Shown: positions 21,286 through 31,589 of the stretch, one piece after another
Layout of the letters: every line of letters begins with the position of its first letter
How positions within the stretch are numbered: the stretch's first letter is position 1
NCBI GenBank assembly: GCA_029216955.1
Contig: JANAVB010006998.1
Location: 3,814,451-3,878,450 of the forward strand
DNA: 64,000 nt
DNA from: Iris pallida
Taxonomy: Eukaryota; Streptophyta; Magnoliopsida; Asparagales; Iridaceae
Direction: 5' to 3'
Notes under the pieces: generated by a model
Databases searched by the model: none
What the model was told of the DNA's origin: nothing
Seen by the model: the letters and a program-made list of their open reading frames with translations, nothing else
Made by a program: the position numbers and the translations under genes

Positions 21286-22059
21286 TGAAGGAAATTGTCC
21301 AAAAATAGGTCCATGACCTTTTTTTTACCATATATATGGTAATCCTATACAAGATTGGATTTGACCATATATGTGGTAATCCTGTAGGGGCGGCCCGGAC
21401 CCAAGGCAGGCCGGGCGACTACCCAGGGCCCTCCTGACGAAAGAGGGCACCAACATAAAACTATCTACAATAGAATTAATATGTATCATGTGCTTTTTTA
21501 ACAAAAAAAACATTATGGAGTTGTGGTTATAATGTTAGAATTATATTTAAGAGGTCCTTGGTTCAAATCTTGGCTATAACAATTTTTTGTTTTATTTATA
21601 CTTTTTTTTTACATTATGTATGGGGGCCCATTTTGGAACTTTCGCCTTGGGCCCCCATCGGCTCTGGGCCGGCCCTGTAATCCTACATAGGATTAGGATT
21701 ATATTTTTTAGCTTACATATGATTGGATTTCTATGCTATATAAAGGGGTCTATAGGTGCTCCTTGAGATATCTCATTGTGCTCAAGTTGTTGAATAAATT
21801 TAATACAAGAGAGCTAAAGTTGTTGAATAAGTTCAACACTAAAAAAAATGAGATTTTTTTTTTAATCTTTGTGATAGAGAGTTCTCGAGTGTAAGGAGAA
21901 AAGTGTTGAGAGCTACTGTAATTCATTTTCTTTTTCATAGTGTAATTAAATCACCCTCATTTGTGGAAGTGGGCATATTGGCCGAACCACATAAATTATT
22001 GTCTTTGTGGTTTTAAATTTTTCTGAGTTTCTTGGATTTATTTCCGCTGTGCCACAACA
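21286..22059 (+). repeat. Copia-2 3' LTR, with inserted MITE
   Basis: The repeat is colinear with the 5' LTR except for an insertion of about 293 bp plus an 8-bp duplication (21384-21684). The preceding purine-rich gagatggagata is the probable polypurine tract. Confidence 0.9.
21384..21676. mobile_element. hAT-like MITE in Copia-2 3' LTR
   Basis: An insertion of about 290 bp absent from the 5' LTR is flanked by gtaatcct on both sides (21376-21383, 21677-21684), an 8-bp TSD typical of hAT elements. Ends are imperfect inverted repeats: AGGGGCGGCCCGGA at the left and, reverse-complemented, AGGGCCGGCCCAGA at the right. An internal ggttcaaatc at about 21560 looks like a Pol III box B. No coding is present. 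The ends resemble Tip100-type hAT termini. Confidence 0.8.
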
Positions 22060-22064
22060 GATCG

Positions 22065-22194
22065 ACAAGCCAACATTCAACGTGGAAGGAAATTATAAAT
22101 ACTAGTAACTTATACATAAAAAATTGTTAAAAAATAAATTAGAACTTTGTATATATATATTTAGATAGTACAATATATTTAGATAAGCATCAAT
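22065..22194. other. Short AT-rich flank, nothing recognised
   Basis: These are 130 bp between Copia-2 and the SINE, rich in TA dinucleotides, with no gene or repeat signature. Confidence 0.5.
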
Positions 22195-22805
22195 ATCCCT
22201 AGCCTAGTGGCAGTCATAGTCGGCTCTCCAGGGGGAGGCGGACTAGGCAGCCGCCTAGGGCCTCCTCCCCCAAGGGGGCCTCTAATTTTTTAAAATTTTA
22301 ATTATTTTGTACTGGGTCAAAAAATTAGAAACTATGGGTTTGGAAAAATCCATGGTTGTTTGGAGAAGAATCAAATAAAATATTCAAAAGAAAGAAAAAT
22401 ATATTACACTCTTCTCTCTGGTACTTTCCCACGAAAAATCTCTCCTACGAAAAATAAAACGGTCTCTCTCTCCCTCAACAAACGTGTTCATGCATTTTTT
22501 TTTTCTCCCTTTTAGTTTCTAATGTCTTTGTTTTGTCTTGTGAAGTTTCTAATATTAATTTTTTAAATATTGAAAATAATCGCATAAGTGGTGGAGATCA
22601 CAAAGTAAATATATCTTCGTTACTTGTAAATAAAATCATAAAAATTATATAGAGGGATAAGGGCCTTATTTTTGGGACATGTCTAGGACCTCCAAATTGC
22701 TAGAGCCGGCCCTGGTGGCAGTGATGAGGCATGCGGTTAATGTGGTCAGGACTTTGATTTCTGGTGGAAGCGCTTCTACACAACTACCATTTCCAAAAAA
22801 AATAT
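22195..22805 (+). mobile_element. tRNA-derived SINE, split by a hAT-like MITE
   Basis: A box A TAGCCTAGTGG lies at 22200-22210. After removing the 508-bp MITE plus TSD, it is followed by aggcatgcggttaatgtggt and a degenerate box B ggactttgatttc (22749-22761), then tggtggaagcgcttc and an A-rich tail (22793-22803). This box A, box B and A-tail order is that of tRNA-related plant SINEs. The SINE's own TSD could not be fixed. Confidence 0.6.
22215..22714. mobile_element. hAT-like MITE inside the SINE
   Basis: A 500-bp element is flanked by a perfect 8-bp TSD GTGGCAGT (22207-22214, 22715-22722). Left end CATAGTCGGCTCT and right end, reverse-complemented, CAGGGCCGGCTCT form imperfect terminal inverted repeats. 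The subterminal gccgcctagggcctcc is palindrome-rich. No transposase is present. Confidence 0.82.
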
Positions 22806-23808
22806 ATAGTGATATTGTTTAAATAGTTGCAAGAATTTTAAGTTATTTTTACAGTTAGGATAAAAAATTTAAATTATTTTTATGTGAAGATATACATAAG
22901 TCATGTATTGGTGGGAATTAATTATAAGAATTAATTAATTTTTTTACTAATTAGTGTATACATATGGAACAACTAACTTTTGAACGATTTTCAAGTCATA
23001 TTATAATAGTAGAGATAAATTAGTGCATATTTACGTTAAAAAAAATTTCGAGAAAAAAAAAATGAAACCAGTTCGACCAAAATATCTGTTGTTCAATTCT
23101 GCAATCCAATTGATAACCATGAATGGTAATACTAATAGTAAACTTTAAACACGGAAGATTAAAACTATTTTTAAGGTGGTGAGAGGAAATAAATTATTAA
23201 ATAATTTAGTTAAATATTGTTATTGAAATTTACTTATGACTTTATTTATGACTATATAATATTTTGACTACTGGGATTTAGTTTGAAAATCCACAAGTCT
23301 TGTTGGCATGAACAAATTGTGGGTCGAAAGTGTAAATGTTTAGCAGTTGATTTGTTGAGATATCATTTTCTATATAGGTTTTTATTGTTGGAAACTTGGA
23401 ATTTAGAAACGCGAACAAAATATTGATGGTTACACCTAGTCCAGCACATATTTCATTAATGCTGTTAATGGCTTGGAAGAATGCAAAATTTTTGTTGATG
23501 CTTCTAGAAGCTCAATGCTTGAAGTTTTTCTTCTTCTGAGATGGTCAATGATTGAATTAGTGCGACACTTATTAGTGTTGTTACTTAAAGAACAACGGTT
23601 TCTACTTTAATTTTTATTGTGGCTCTTAATATTTTTACCTACCTCTCGCTCCACACGAAATACCTCCGTACATGTCTTTTCTAAACACTTAGCAAGTTCG
23701 CAAAGGCAAGATAAGAAAGTAGAGCAAAGAGAGAGAAATTGAAATATTAAAACTTTATTATATTAGAGTGAGTTTACAACTTCTTGGATGGTGAGAAGCA
23801 AATGAACC
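22806..23808. other. AT-rich non-coding sequence
   Basis: About 1 kb of AT-rich sequence on both strands with no gene, LTR or TIR recognised. Confidence 0.5.
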
Positions 23809-24196
23809 CCACACCATGGGTGGACATACTTGGGGTCAAGTGGGGTCAACTGACCCCACCGAAAACAATTTTTTTTAAAGTTATATATCAAGTTGATTAT
23901 ATAGTAGGCAGCTGTAAAAGAGCTGCTCTCAACAAGTTACAATATAGCAGCTCCAATTTGAAGTTAACGATTGCACATTTAAATCCGAAGTTACTATATA
24001 GCATATTGGAATGAACAAGATACTATACAAAATTACAACGAGACAATGATGAACTTCTCTCAACAAAAATATGGGAAGTGGAAATTTTGTTATATAACTT
24101 AAAATTTCTCTTTTTCAGCTGCCTACTTTGTCATAAATGATAGTTAATAAGCCAACAAATTATTTTTTGTAATATATATATGTATATTTTTTTTTG

Positions 24197-24197
<1 letters not shown>

Positions 24198-24290
<93 letters not shown>
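24198..24290. repeat. (AT)n microsatellite
   Basis: An uninterrupted dinucleotide run of about 93 bp lies directly at the 3' end of the minus-strand SINE. The Ile/Tyr frames through it are artefacts. Confidence 0.97.
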
Positions 24291-24293
<3 letters not shown>

Positions 24294-24393
24294 AAAGGGT
24301 AATTAGTTTCTGGAATCGTTTCCACTGGGATTCGAACTCTGCCCACAAGGGCCACATGCCTCCACGCTAACCACTTGGGCCCGTGTTCACCTT
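24291..24393 (-). mobile_element. tRNA-derived SINE, minus strand
   Basis: On the minus strand the sequence reads GGGCCCAAGTGGTTAGCGTGG (box A in TGGTTAGCGTGG, 24373-24362), then GAGTTCGAATCCC (box B, 24339-24327), then a short body ending in TTTCTT and the (AT)n tail. Internal Pol III boxes plus a simple-sequence 3' tail mark a plant SINE rather than a functional tRNA; no acceptor stem closes. Confidence 0.7.
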
Positions 24394-24663
24394 CTTAATG
24401 GTGCTTGGAGGCGTGCCTCCAAGGGGGCTCAAACCCGCGCCACTTCGCCGGTAGTATGTGATTTTTGGGCTTCTTTTATATTTGAGGCTGACCTCCCACT
24501 CTTAAATTCCTGCATCCGCCCCTGCCACACTCATTTATATGGTCTCAAATGGTTTACATGAAACTCTGAAAACAAATATTGTAAAGATTATTCTAGGTCC
24601 TATATATTTACAAGGAAGATTCTAAAATATCTAGAAAGATATGAAGATTTTATGTGTCTTCAT

Positions 24664-25824
24664 ATGTCCGAACTTAATATGAGGTTCATGAGGCAGTTGC
24701 CTCAGGCCCAAAATTGTGTAGTGTACAAAAAAGAAGAAGTCTATATAAGCCCAACTAAAAAGGATCGAATTTAAAATTTTAGAGAGCTTACTATGGCTAT
24801 GGCAACTAAAAAGGCCCGCCGACTGAAGAGACAAGTAGTAAGTATAATGTGGACTTGTAATTACCATATTTGAATTGAAGAGACAAGTGGTATCATGTCA
24901 ACCATGATACTAAAATGGTCTGAATTTGTAAGCTACTCTTGTGGCCCGAATTTGAAGAGACAAATATTAGAAGAGAGTCTTGTGGTCGCTGACTGCGTTG
25001 TTTTTTAGGATTTTAACTTTTTTTTATAGAGAGACTCTTGTTTATGGTCGACTGTGGGATAATTCTTTTTTAAAAGTCCTTTTCCACCTGTTTCCACATG
25101 TAAAACTTTTATTTTATTTATTTATAATAATATAAATTGTTGTTAATTTTAGATTTTGCTTAATGCACTCATATTTTGGTCTAATTCTTAATTGTTGTGT
25201 TAATGATGCATTCCCGTTGTTACATTACATTTTGAGAAGTCACTTACATTATTAGTAAAGTCTCATAATTATTTTTTACAGTCATAGGTATTTGAAGTCT
25301 AAAATTGCGGTGGACTTATAAATTATAATTTACTGGAAAAATATGTTCTTGACTAAAAAAATGTTGTTGATTATCTTTATTTGTGTTTGACTAACTTATT
25401 TGAAAAATATGTTCTTGTCGTTTGATTGCATAGTTATTCCTATTGAGATTGAAATTAACTAATAGAGAAACTAAGAAAGAAAATATTTTTTTAATTTGTT
25501 ATTAATTGTTTATTTGTCATTAATTATTATTATTGTTGGAAAATTATGACAATGTTATTTGATTGCATAGTTCGTGTCTAGATTATTCATTTGGAAATGT
25601 GATATGATGCAAATTGGATTAGAGAAGCAAACATGCCTCCTATAGTAAAACAATTTGGTGATTTTCTTTTTGTTTGCATAGCACTAATAGACTAGAGAAG
25701 CAAACGTGCCTCCTATAAAAAAATAATTGGCTGGAGTGAAAAAATATATAATATGAACATTAATCTTTGCGGGTGCCACTTTTAGAGTTTGCCTCAGTCC
25801 TCAAATTTTAAAGTCCGGCACCGA
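24664..25824. mobile_element. hAT-like non-autonomous element, about 1.16 kb
   Basis: Flanks gtcttcat (24656-24663) and gtcttcaa (25825-25832) form an 8-bp TSD with one mismatch. Ends tgtccgaacttaa and, reverse-complemented, tgccggactttaa are imperfect TIRs. Subterminal aggcagttgcctcaggccc and, near the right end, gtttgcctcagtcctc echo each other. No transposase frame was found in the AT-rich interior. Confidence 0.6.
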
Positions 25825-25931
25825 GTCTTCAATAATACTCCACCACATTATGGAGGATTCTAGAAGCTTTCAACAAAATTCTTTCAGATGAGGGTAATGC
25901 AAATCCATCTTGGTGGGTTGAAATAATATTA

Positions 25932-26655
25932 TGTGACATTCTCCCACACCTGTTCTTGTAGAAGCATGAAAATGAAGGACTATGCGCCCACATGGAAGGA
26001 GTTGTTATGCGCCCACATGATAAAGGGGGCTGTGCGCCCACAAAAAAATGCTTCATATACTAAATTATGCGCCCAAGTGTGGGCGCATAGTCTGCTCCAT
26101 CACTATGCGCCCAAGGCAGAGACAACCCTACAACTCGGTCAACACCCACGATCAGTCATGGGCCGAGGCATGCGGCCACGTCAGTCTCCACGAGCAGTCG
26201 TGCATCGAAACATACGGCCACGATCTACCCACGATCTACCCACGATCATGCAGTATTTATGCGCCTACGTCCTATGCACCCAAAGGGACACTATGCGTCC
26301 ACAGTGAAATCAGTATATTTTCCACCTGTGTGTGCATAACAGTCGTTTCAGTATAAAATGACTATAAATAGTGGGCATGTGCCTCTTCAAAATGAGAGAA
26401 CGGAGGGCATTTCAGAGCCAAATTGATGTCCTTCTTGACAGTGAGCCGAGAGTTAGCAATTTTCTAGGTTTTCTCCCACTTTTGTAAATCGGAGTGTCAA
26501 CGGAGTAAAGGAGCAATTGCCGCTCGATCTCCATCGTCCCATTCTTTTTGTACTCGGGGATTCTCAGTACAGGATCTCTCAGGTGTACTCGATTTGTAGT
26601 GCCTTGTACTAATAAGAAAAGACAGTGATTCTTCTCTTTTTTGTATGTGTCTATA
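25932..26655 (+). repeat. Tat-1 5' LTR
   Basis: The LTR starts TGTGACATTC after tatta and ends near 26655, just before the PBS. TATA box ctataaatag lies at 26362-26371. The U3 part (25982-26300) holds about nine copies of tatgcgccca-type words in both orientations. The LTR end is degenerate (tctata where CA is expected). No second LTR is available for comparison, so the left border is inferred. Confidence 0.65.
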
Positions 26656-26659
26656 AAAA

Positions 26660-26677
26660 TGGTGACTCTGCTGGGGA
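26660..26677 (+). promoter_or_regulatory. Tat-1 primer binding site
   Basis: TGGTGACTCTGCTGGGGA follows the LTR by a few bases. It is very close to the TGGCGACTCTGCTGGGGA site common in Tat/Ogre elements. The overlapping ATG at 26659 begins a 94-codon frame ending at 26940 that crosses into Chromo-1. Confidence 0.75.
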
Positions 26678-26847
26678 CTACCTTTTCCTCTGACGAGAAG
26701 GTGGTGACGCAATCCGATACTGCTAAGGTGGAGAGCACTCAGAAGATGCTAATCGTAAAGTTCGATCAACAAGCGTTCAAAGAAATGCTCTCGAGGGATG
26801 GCTCTACTCCCTCAAAATCAGTGAAACCGAACAAGTCTCGCAGACTT

Positions 26848-27923
26848 TGTCACTACCACATTTCTAGCTTGAGGGTATTTTGGTCATTTTTAAATTTTTG
26901 GGAATTATTTGGATTATTTAGTATTAATTATAATTATTAAAATTTTAAGTGATTTTTAGTATAATTAATTTGGTGCTATTATTGACTTTGACTCAGGGTG
27001 ACTTAGGAGACTGTCCTAGAAGCTAACCTAGGTCATGACTACTTGGTTAGAGTGTGTAACCCTAGCTTGACCTAAGTTAGTGATATCCAACTCATTAGAA
27101 TTTATTTGGAGAAAATAGGAATTTATTTGGCTAGAGAATGGCTTGTGATTTCATAAGTCATGGTTTATGGCTTAGGCCCATAGAGGCCCATAGACCACTA
27201 GTGGAACCCTAACCCTAGCCCAACACCTACTTGGCCGGCCACCCTATCCTTTTCCATCTATTTAATGTCTCCTAAAATTTAGGGCTAGCCTCCTTAGAAA
27301 AATTAGCAAGTTTAAAGAAGAGGTAAACCCTTTCTTTCCCAATCCATAACTCCTCCATTTTAACTCCTTTTTCCTTGTAATTTCTTGCAATAGATTCTAA
27401 TTACTGTGCTCTCTATGGCTATGGTGAGAAATTTCAGGAAAGGACCAATTTGAAGGAGTTTGGGTAGCTTGAGGAACCACTCACATTGGGGATTTTTGAG
27501 CCATTTCAAACCCATAGGTAATTTCGAATCCACTCCATAAAATAGTGTTCTAATTGCATAAATAGGAAGCCCTAGGTCTACCCTAACTGTAGGTATAGCT
27601 ACTTCTAGGTTTCGTGTCCAATACGTGTCCGTATCGGACACGTATCAGTGGATACGTATAGGTGTTCGATGAAATGCCACAGTGGGCATTTCATCCCTAT
27701 TTTCCAATTTGGTTTGAATAGAAAAATAGCTTTTAGCCTCGCTTATGGGTTTCCAGTGTTCTGAGGTAGTATTAGTGTCGTGTCGTATCGATTTAGACAC
27801 GAGTACACGCGGGGTGCAGCACGCGCGCGCGCTGGTGACACTCCCCTACTACTCGGGGTCGATTGCACGCTGTACACGCCACTTGGACACGTGTAAATTG
27901 ACACGTGGGTGCGGGTCGTGACA
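26848..27923 (+). repeat. Chromo-1 5' LTR
   Basis: The 1,076-bp LTR holds the palindromic tgtccgtatcggacacgta at about 27627 and AACCCTAACCCTAG (about 27206). The sequence after its end, catttttagtggtggcccatg (27924-27944), is the primer-site region and resembles that of LARD-2b. Confidence 0.92.
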
Positions 27924-28086
27924 CATTTTTAGTGGTGGCCCATGTAGGTTTAGGTTGGAAATGTAGCGGTATTCGAACTAGAATATCGCTGCAGCCTGCA
28001 GGAGGAATTAGTATTTTATTTTTGAAGGTACTCAATCACACTAGGAAGAACTCTTAATCAGATTCCTTTTATCTAAATTGTTGCTT

Positions 28087-28430
28087 ATTGACTTTCTTTG
28101 AATATAAACTGTCCTTCTTTGAATTTTTGCTTCATTCTCAGAAATTGCTTCTTGTTTTGATCTGTCTTCATGATGGTTATGGAGACACGATCTCATCGCT
28201 TCGGTCTGGGGAATACTATCGAGAGGCTGGCCACCTCTCGTCCTGTTCATCAGGGCCTCGAGACTGCAGCTCCTGTTGTGCCGACTCAGGTTGGCATTTC
28301 TTCTACATTGGAGGTGCACCTCTGTCTGTACAGAGACCTTTTTTCGTCATTCCCGATTTCTCTCAGCAGCAGCGGTTCATGCAGCATCAGCAGCAGACCA
28401 GGGGAAACCAGCAGGGGTGAACTATTATCA
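28087..28430 (+). pseudogene. Chromo-1 5' coding remnant (degenerate gag start)
   Basis: A frame at 28170 starts MMVMETRSHRFGLGNTIERL. A second frame holds FFVIPDFSQQQRFMQHQQQT and, past a stop, TIDDAQTIRDLAASF. Position just after LTR and leader suggests the gag start, but no capsid motif is clear. The assignment rests on position. Confidence 0.4.
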
Positions 28431-30451
28431 GGACAATCGATGATGCACAGACCATTAGAGATCTTGCTGCAAGTTTCGTTCTTCTCGATTCCATTTCCGC
28501 AATTGTCTCTTATAACTATCTTGAAATCCGATTCCATCTGTTCCTTGTTGATTGATTAATTTTGTCATGTTGCTCTTTTGTTCTGTTTGTTTCTCTTCTG
28601 AGAAAATCATATGGGCTAGGTCACCTCAGTTATGGGATCTAGAATCTTCGATAGTCGTGTTAGCTGGTATAGTGAGGACATATAGTCCGATTTGGACGTA
28701 TTTCTTGGGTGTAGGAATTTAAGGTTTTTGCCGTCGCATGCGGCAATGCAAAAATTTTAAATACCATAAACTAGAGGTATGTACCTTAGTTAAGGACTCT
28801 GTGATTTTTGTAGCCTTGCTCACTAGCATGACGAAGACTCTGAACAACATGATTTTGGACAGACGCATATGATTATCATACCCTTCTGTTGTTATAAAAC
28901 TTGTATTCCATTATCAAATAACTTAGGAGTAGGGATATTTAGTGTTGTAGAGCTTATTCATATGTAGTTCTTTCATAGTGTAATGATATGATGACTTGTA
29001 GAGTGTCTGTACCCTAGAGATGATAGTTAGCATTGGTATTAGAATAGTAACCCATTGTAGATGATTTTCTTGTTATTATAATACCAACCAGTTTACATAT
29101 AGGATGTTAGTATGCCTTACAGCCTTGATGATTATTATTATTTTCCCTTACCTTTTTCCAGTGAGGCACCCATGACCAGAGCCTGTCCTTGAGTATAGTT
29201 ATAGTTCACCTAAGACTGAGAGGCCTATATACATATAGATTGCAGATGATATTGACATATGGGATATGGGTTGGTTGATATCTATAGGTCATTGTTGAAT
29301 AGGGTATTGACATGTTGATTAGCCTATATTTGGTTCAGTTTTATATTTTAGTTAAGTTCTCTTTGTATTGAGTTCAGTCATGATTGATCAACCTTTATAG
29401 GCAGTGTGTAGACCCTTCATTAGAGACCCTTTTCCCTTGGTTCATACTATTTCAGGTTGTTCACTGCACTCAACTTTCATTACCTGCCATGTTGCATCAT
29501 AGGTTTCACTGGACCATTGTTCAGACCCTAGTTATTGACTCACCAATATAACCATCAACCCCTTACCATATTATGCATATCTGGAGAGTTAGTATCGTGC
29601 ATATTAGAGGTCTGCACTCATCTTTACTCCTGAACATGGTGACCTACTGCATCTCTTAGCATTTACCTTACTTGATAGCCTTACAATACCCTTCATTATA
29701 ACCTGCAGTACCTGCCCTACAAAACTTTTTTGGGCAGGGTTGTTCAGTCCTTTTAGGACAGTTGTATTCGTTGAGGATATAATGTGGGTTGTTGATAAGA
29801 GTTCTTCCTTGACCACTGTTCTGTCCTAACACACCCTGCAGTATCTGACCTTTTCTTGGAGTGATAGGCATGTGGTAGGGAGTTGGTGTTATTAGACTTT
29901 GAGTAGAGTTGAGGTGATGAGGGTAAAGCATATATATATATAGCTTGTATATAAGTAATGTATTTTGATTGGTTGTAGCCTGCACCCATTTGCAGTATAC
30001 TGCCTATTGCATTCCCTGTACACCAGTTTGGTTCACTTCTTTCAGACCACTGTCCTGCATGTAGTTAGTTCAGCCAGATAGAGAGGAGAGCCCAGGTTGA
30101 TCTAGAGGCATGTTTCAGTCACTATGTAGGTTTCCTTTCACTTTGACTATACAAGTGGACCCAAATGTCCTGTCCCTTAGCTTATAAATTCAGTCTCCTT
30201 AGCATTATTCCCTTTTGCCTATATTGATGTTTCAGACCATTCATCCTTAGCCTAAATTCTAAGCATTTGTTTCAGTCCCTTATAAGTTTAGTCTATTTTA
30301 ACCCTTGGTTGATCAGTCATATATATATAGATGATATACTTAGGATATATGTGATGGGTGTTGTTCTTGAGCATATCTATATGTGGTATTTGGGATTGGT
30401 GTGCATAGCTTGTAGGTATTTAGTTATGGGTGACTTGATAGGATTGGGAAG
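28431..30451. other. Non-coding filler in place of Chromo-1 gag-PR-RT
   Basis: This is 2.0 kb of T-rich sequence with no conserved frame on either strand; no protease, YxDD or zinc-knuckle motif is found. Text such as tttcagtcc and cagtcccttata recurs loosely. It may be a divergent non-autonomous interior or captured DNA; its origin is not recognised. Confidence 0.55.
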
Positions 30452-30452
30452 T

Positions 30453-31589
30453 TAAGAACTCAACATGAGACAGCGCAGATGGCTAGAGTTGATGAAGGAC
30501 TTTGACATCCTACTTCAGTATCACCCAGGGAAGGCCAACGTGGTTGCCGATGCCTTGAGTAGGTATCCGACAGCCATGTGTTTGACTAGGGATTGGCACT
30601 TGCTTGCAGACTTGGAGAGTCTTAGAATTGAGGTGATCGTGCCCGGAGTACAGATGCAGTTATGGGGCCTTCAGATATAGTCGGACTTGATGGAGAGGAT
30701 CAAGGCGACGCAGTTCGAGGATGTGGCTCTGTGGTGTATCCGAGAGCAGGTTCGTGCAGGTTGGTGGATGGCGAGTTTTCACTTGCAGAGGATGGTGCCC
30801 TGAGGCACAGTTACAGGTTATGTGTGCCTAGTGGGGAGCTCAGAGAGCAGATCATGCAGGAGGCTCACAGATCGCAGTACTCTATACATCATGGTGCCAA
30901 CAAGATGTACAGGGATCTGCGAGAGCACGTCTGGTGGTACGGGATGAAGCGGGAGGTAGCCCACTTTATAGCTAGATGCTTGGTCTGTCAGCAGGTCAAG
31001 GCAGAGAGGCAGAGGCCCGGAGGATTATTACAGCCGTTGCCTATTCTGGAGTGGAAGTAGGAGCATGTCACCATGGATTTCGTATCTGGGTTGCCGCGTA
31101 CACCAGGAGGGAAAGACGCGATTTGGGTCATCGTTGACAGGTTGACCAAACTGGCCCACTTCTTGCCATTCAAGGTGGGTACGTTTACGGAGAGGCTTGC
31201 GGAGTTGTACATGCAGCAGATAGTCAGGATTCACGGAGTTCCCGTCAGCATTGTCTCAGATCGGGATAGTCGCTTTACTTCCTATTTCTGGAGGAGTCTA
31301 CAGACTAGTTTGGGCACTCAGCTCATGTTTAGTACTGCATACCACCCCCAGATGGACGGACAGTCAGAGAGGACTATTCAGACGCTTGAGGATATGCTGC
31401 GGACGTGCGTCCTGGATTTTGGAGGTTCCTGGGAGGATCATCTACATTTGGTGGAGTTTGCTTACAACAACAGTTATCAGGACAGCATTGAGATGTCACC
31501 TTTCGAGGCTCTGTACGGACGTAGGTGTCGTACACCCTTATCTTGGGATGATGTTGGAGACCAAGCTTTACTGGGACCAGAGATGGTTG
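30453..31589 (+). pseudogene. Chromo-1 RNase H end and integrase
   Basis: The RNase H tail ELNMRQRRWLELMKDFD and YHPGKANVVADALSRYP opens the region. Integrase follows with the zinc finger EAHRSQYSIHHGANKMYRDL through CLVCQQVKAERQRPGG, then core motifs TMDFVSGLPRTPGG, FLPFKVGTFTERLAELY, SIVSDRDSRFTSYFW, GQSERTIQTLEDMLR and APYNNSYQ-like FAYNNSYQDSIEMSPFEALYG. Catalytic D, D and E are all present. One in-frame TAG (31058-31060) replaces a Trp of EWKWEHV. The frame is otherwise open up to the SIRE-1 insertion at 31589 and resumes at 46114. Confidence 0.9.

Larger units (their letters stand above)
16658..22059 (+). mobile_element. Copia-2: Tork/Tnt1-like Ty1/copia retrotransposon
   Basis: LTRs (16658-17129, 472 bp; 21286-22059, 473 bp once a MITE is removed) start TGAAGGAAATTG and end GTGCCACAACA. 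The PBS TTGGTATCAAAG lies at 17132. Flanks are ggtcg (16653-16657) and gatcg (22060-22064), a TSD with one mismatch. Gag, zinc knuckle, protease, integrase, RT and RNase H occur in copia order, interrupted by a few stops and shifts. The gag type (MASSSRIGKYEIEKFNRKNN) resembles Tnt1/Tork elements. The LTRs differ at several sites, so it is of intermediate age. Confidence 0.92.
23815..24524. mobile_element. hAT-like non-autonomous element carrying a SINE and AT microsatellite
   Basis: Left end CATGGGTGGACATAC and right end, reverse-complemented, CAGGGGCGGATGCAG form imperfect TIRs. A direct repeat ccacac abuts both ends (23809-23814, 24525-24530), shorter than the 8 bp expected for hAT. Subterminal gggtcaactgacccc is palindromic. 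A SINE and a long (AT)n lie inside. No transposase is seen. Confidence 0.65.

Noticed and set aside
24131..24357. Frames of repeated Ile-Tyr
   Set aside because: Pure (AT)n microsatellite.
24291..24393. Functional tRNA gene
   Set aside because: Boxes A and B are present, but no acceptor stem or anticodon arm closes and an AT tail follows; this is a SINE.
25982..26300. CRISPR-like repeat-spacer array
   Set aside because: Short words of about 10 bp in both orientations with irregular spacing, in a plant LTR; no array structure.
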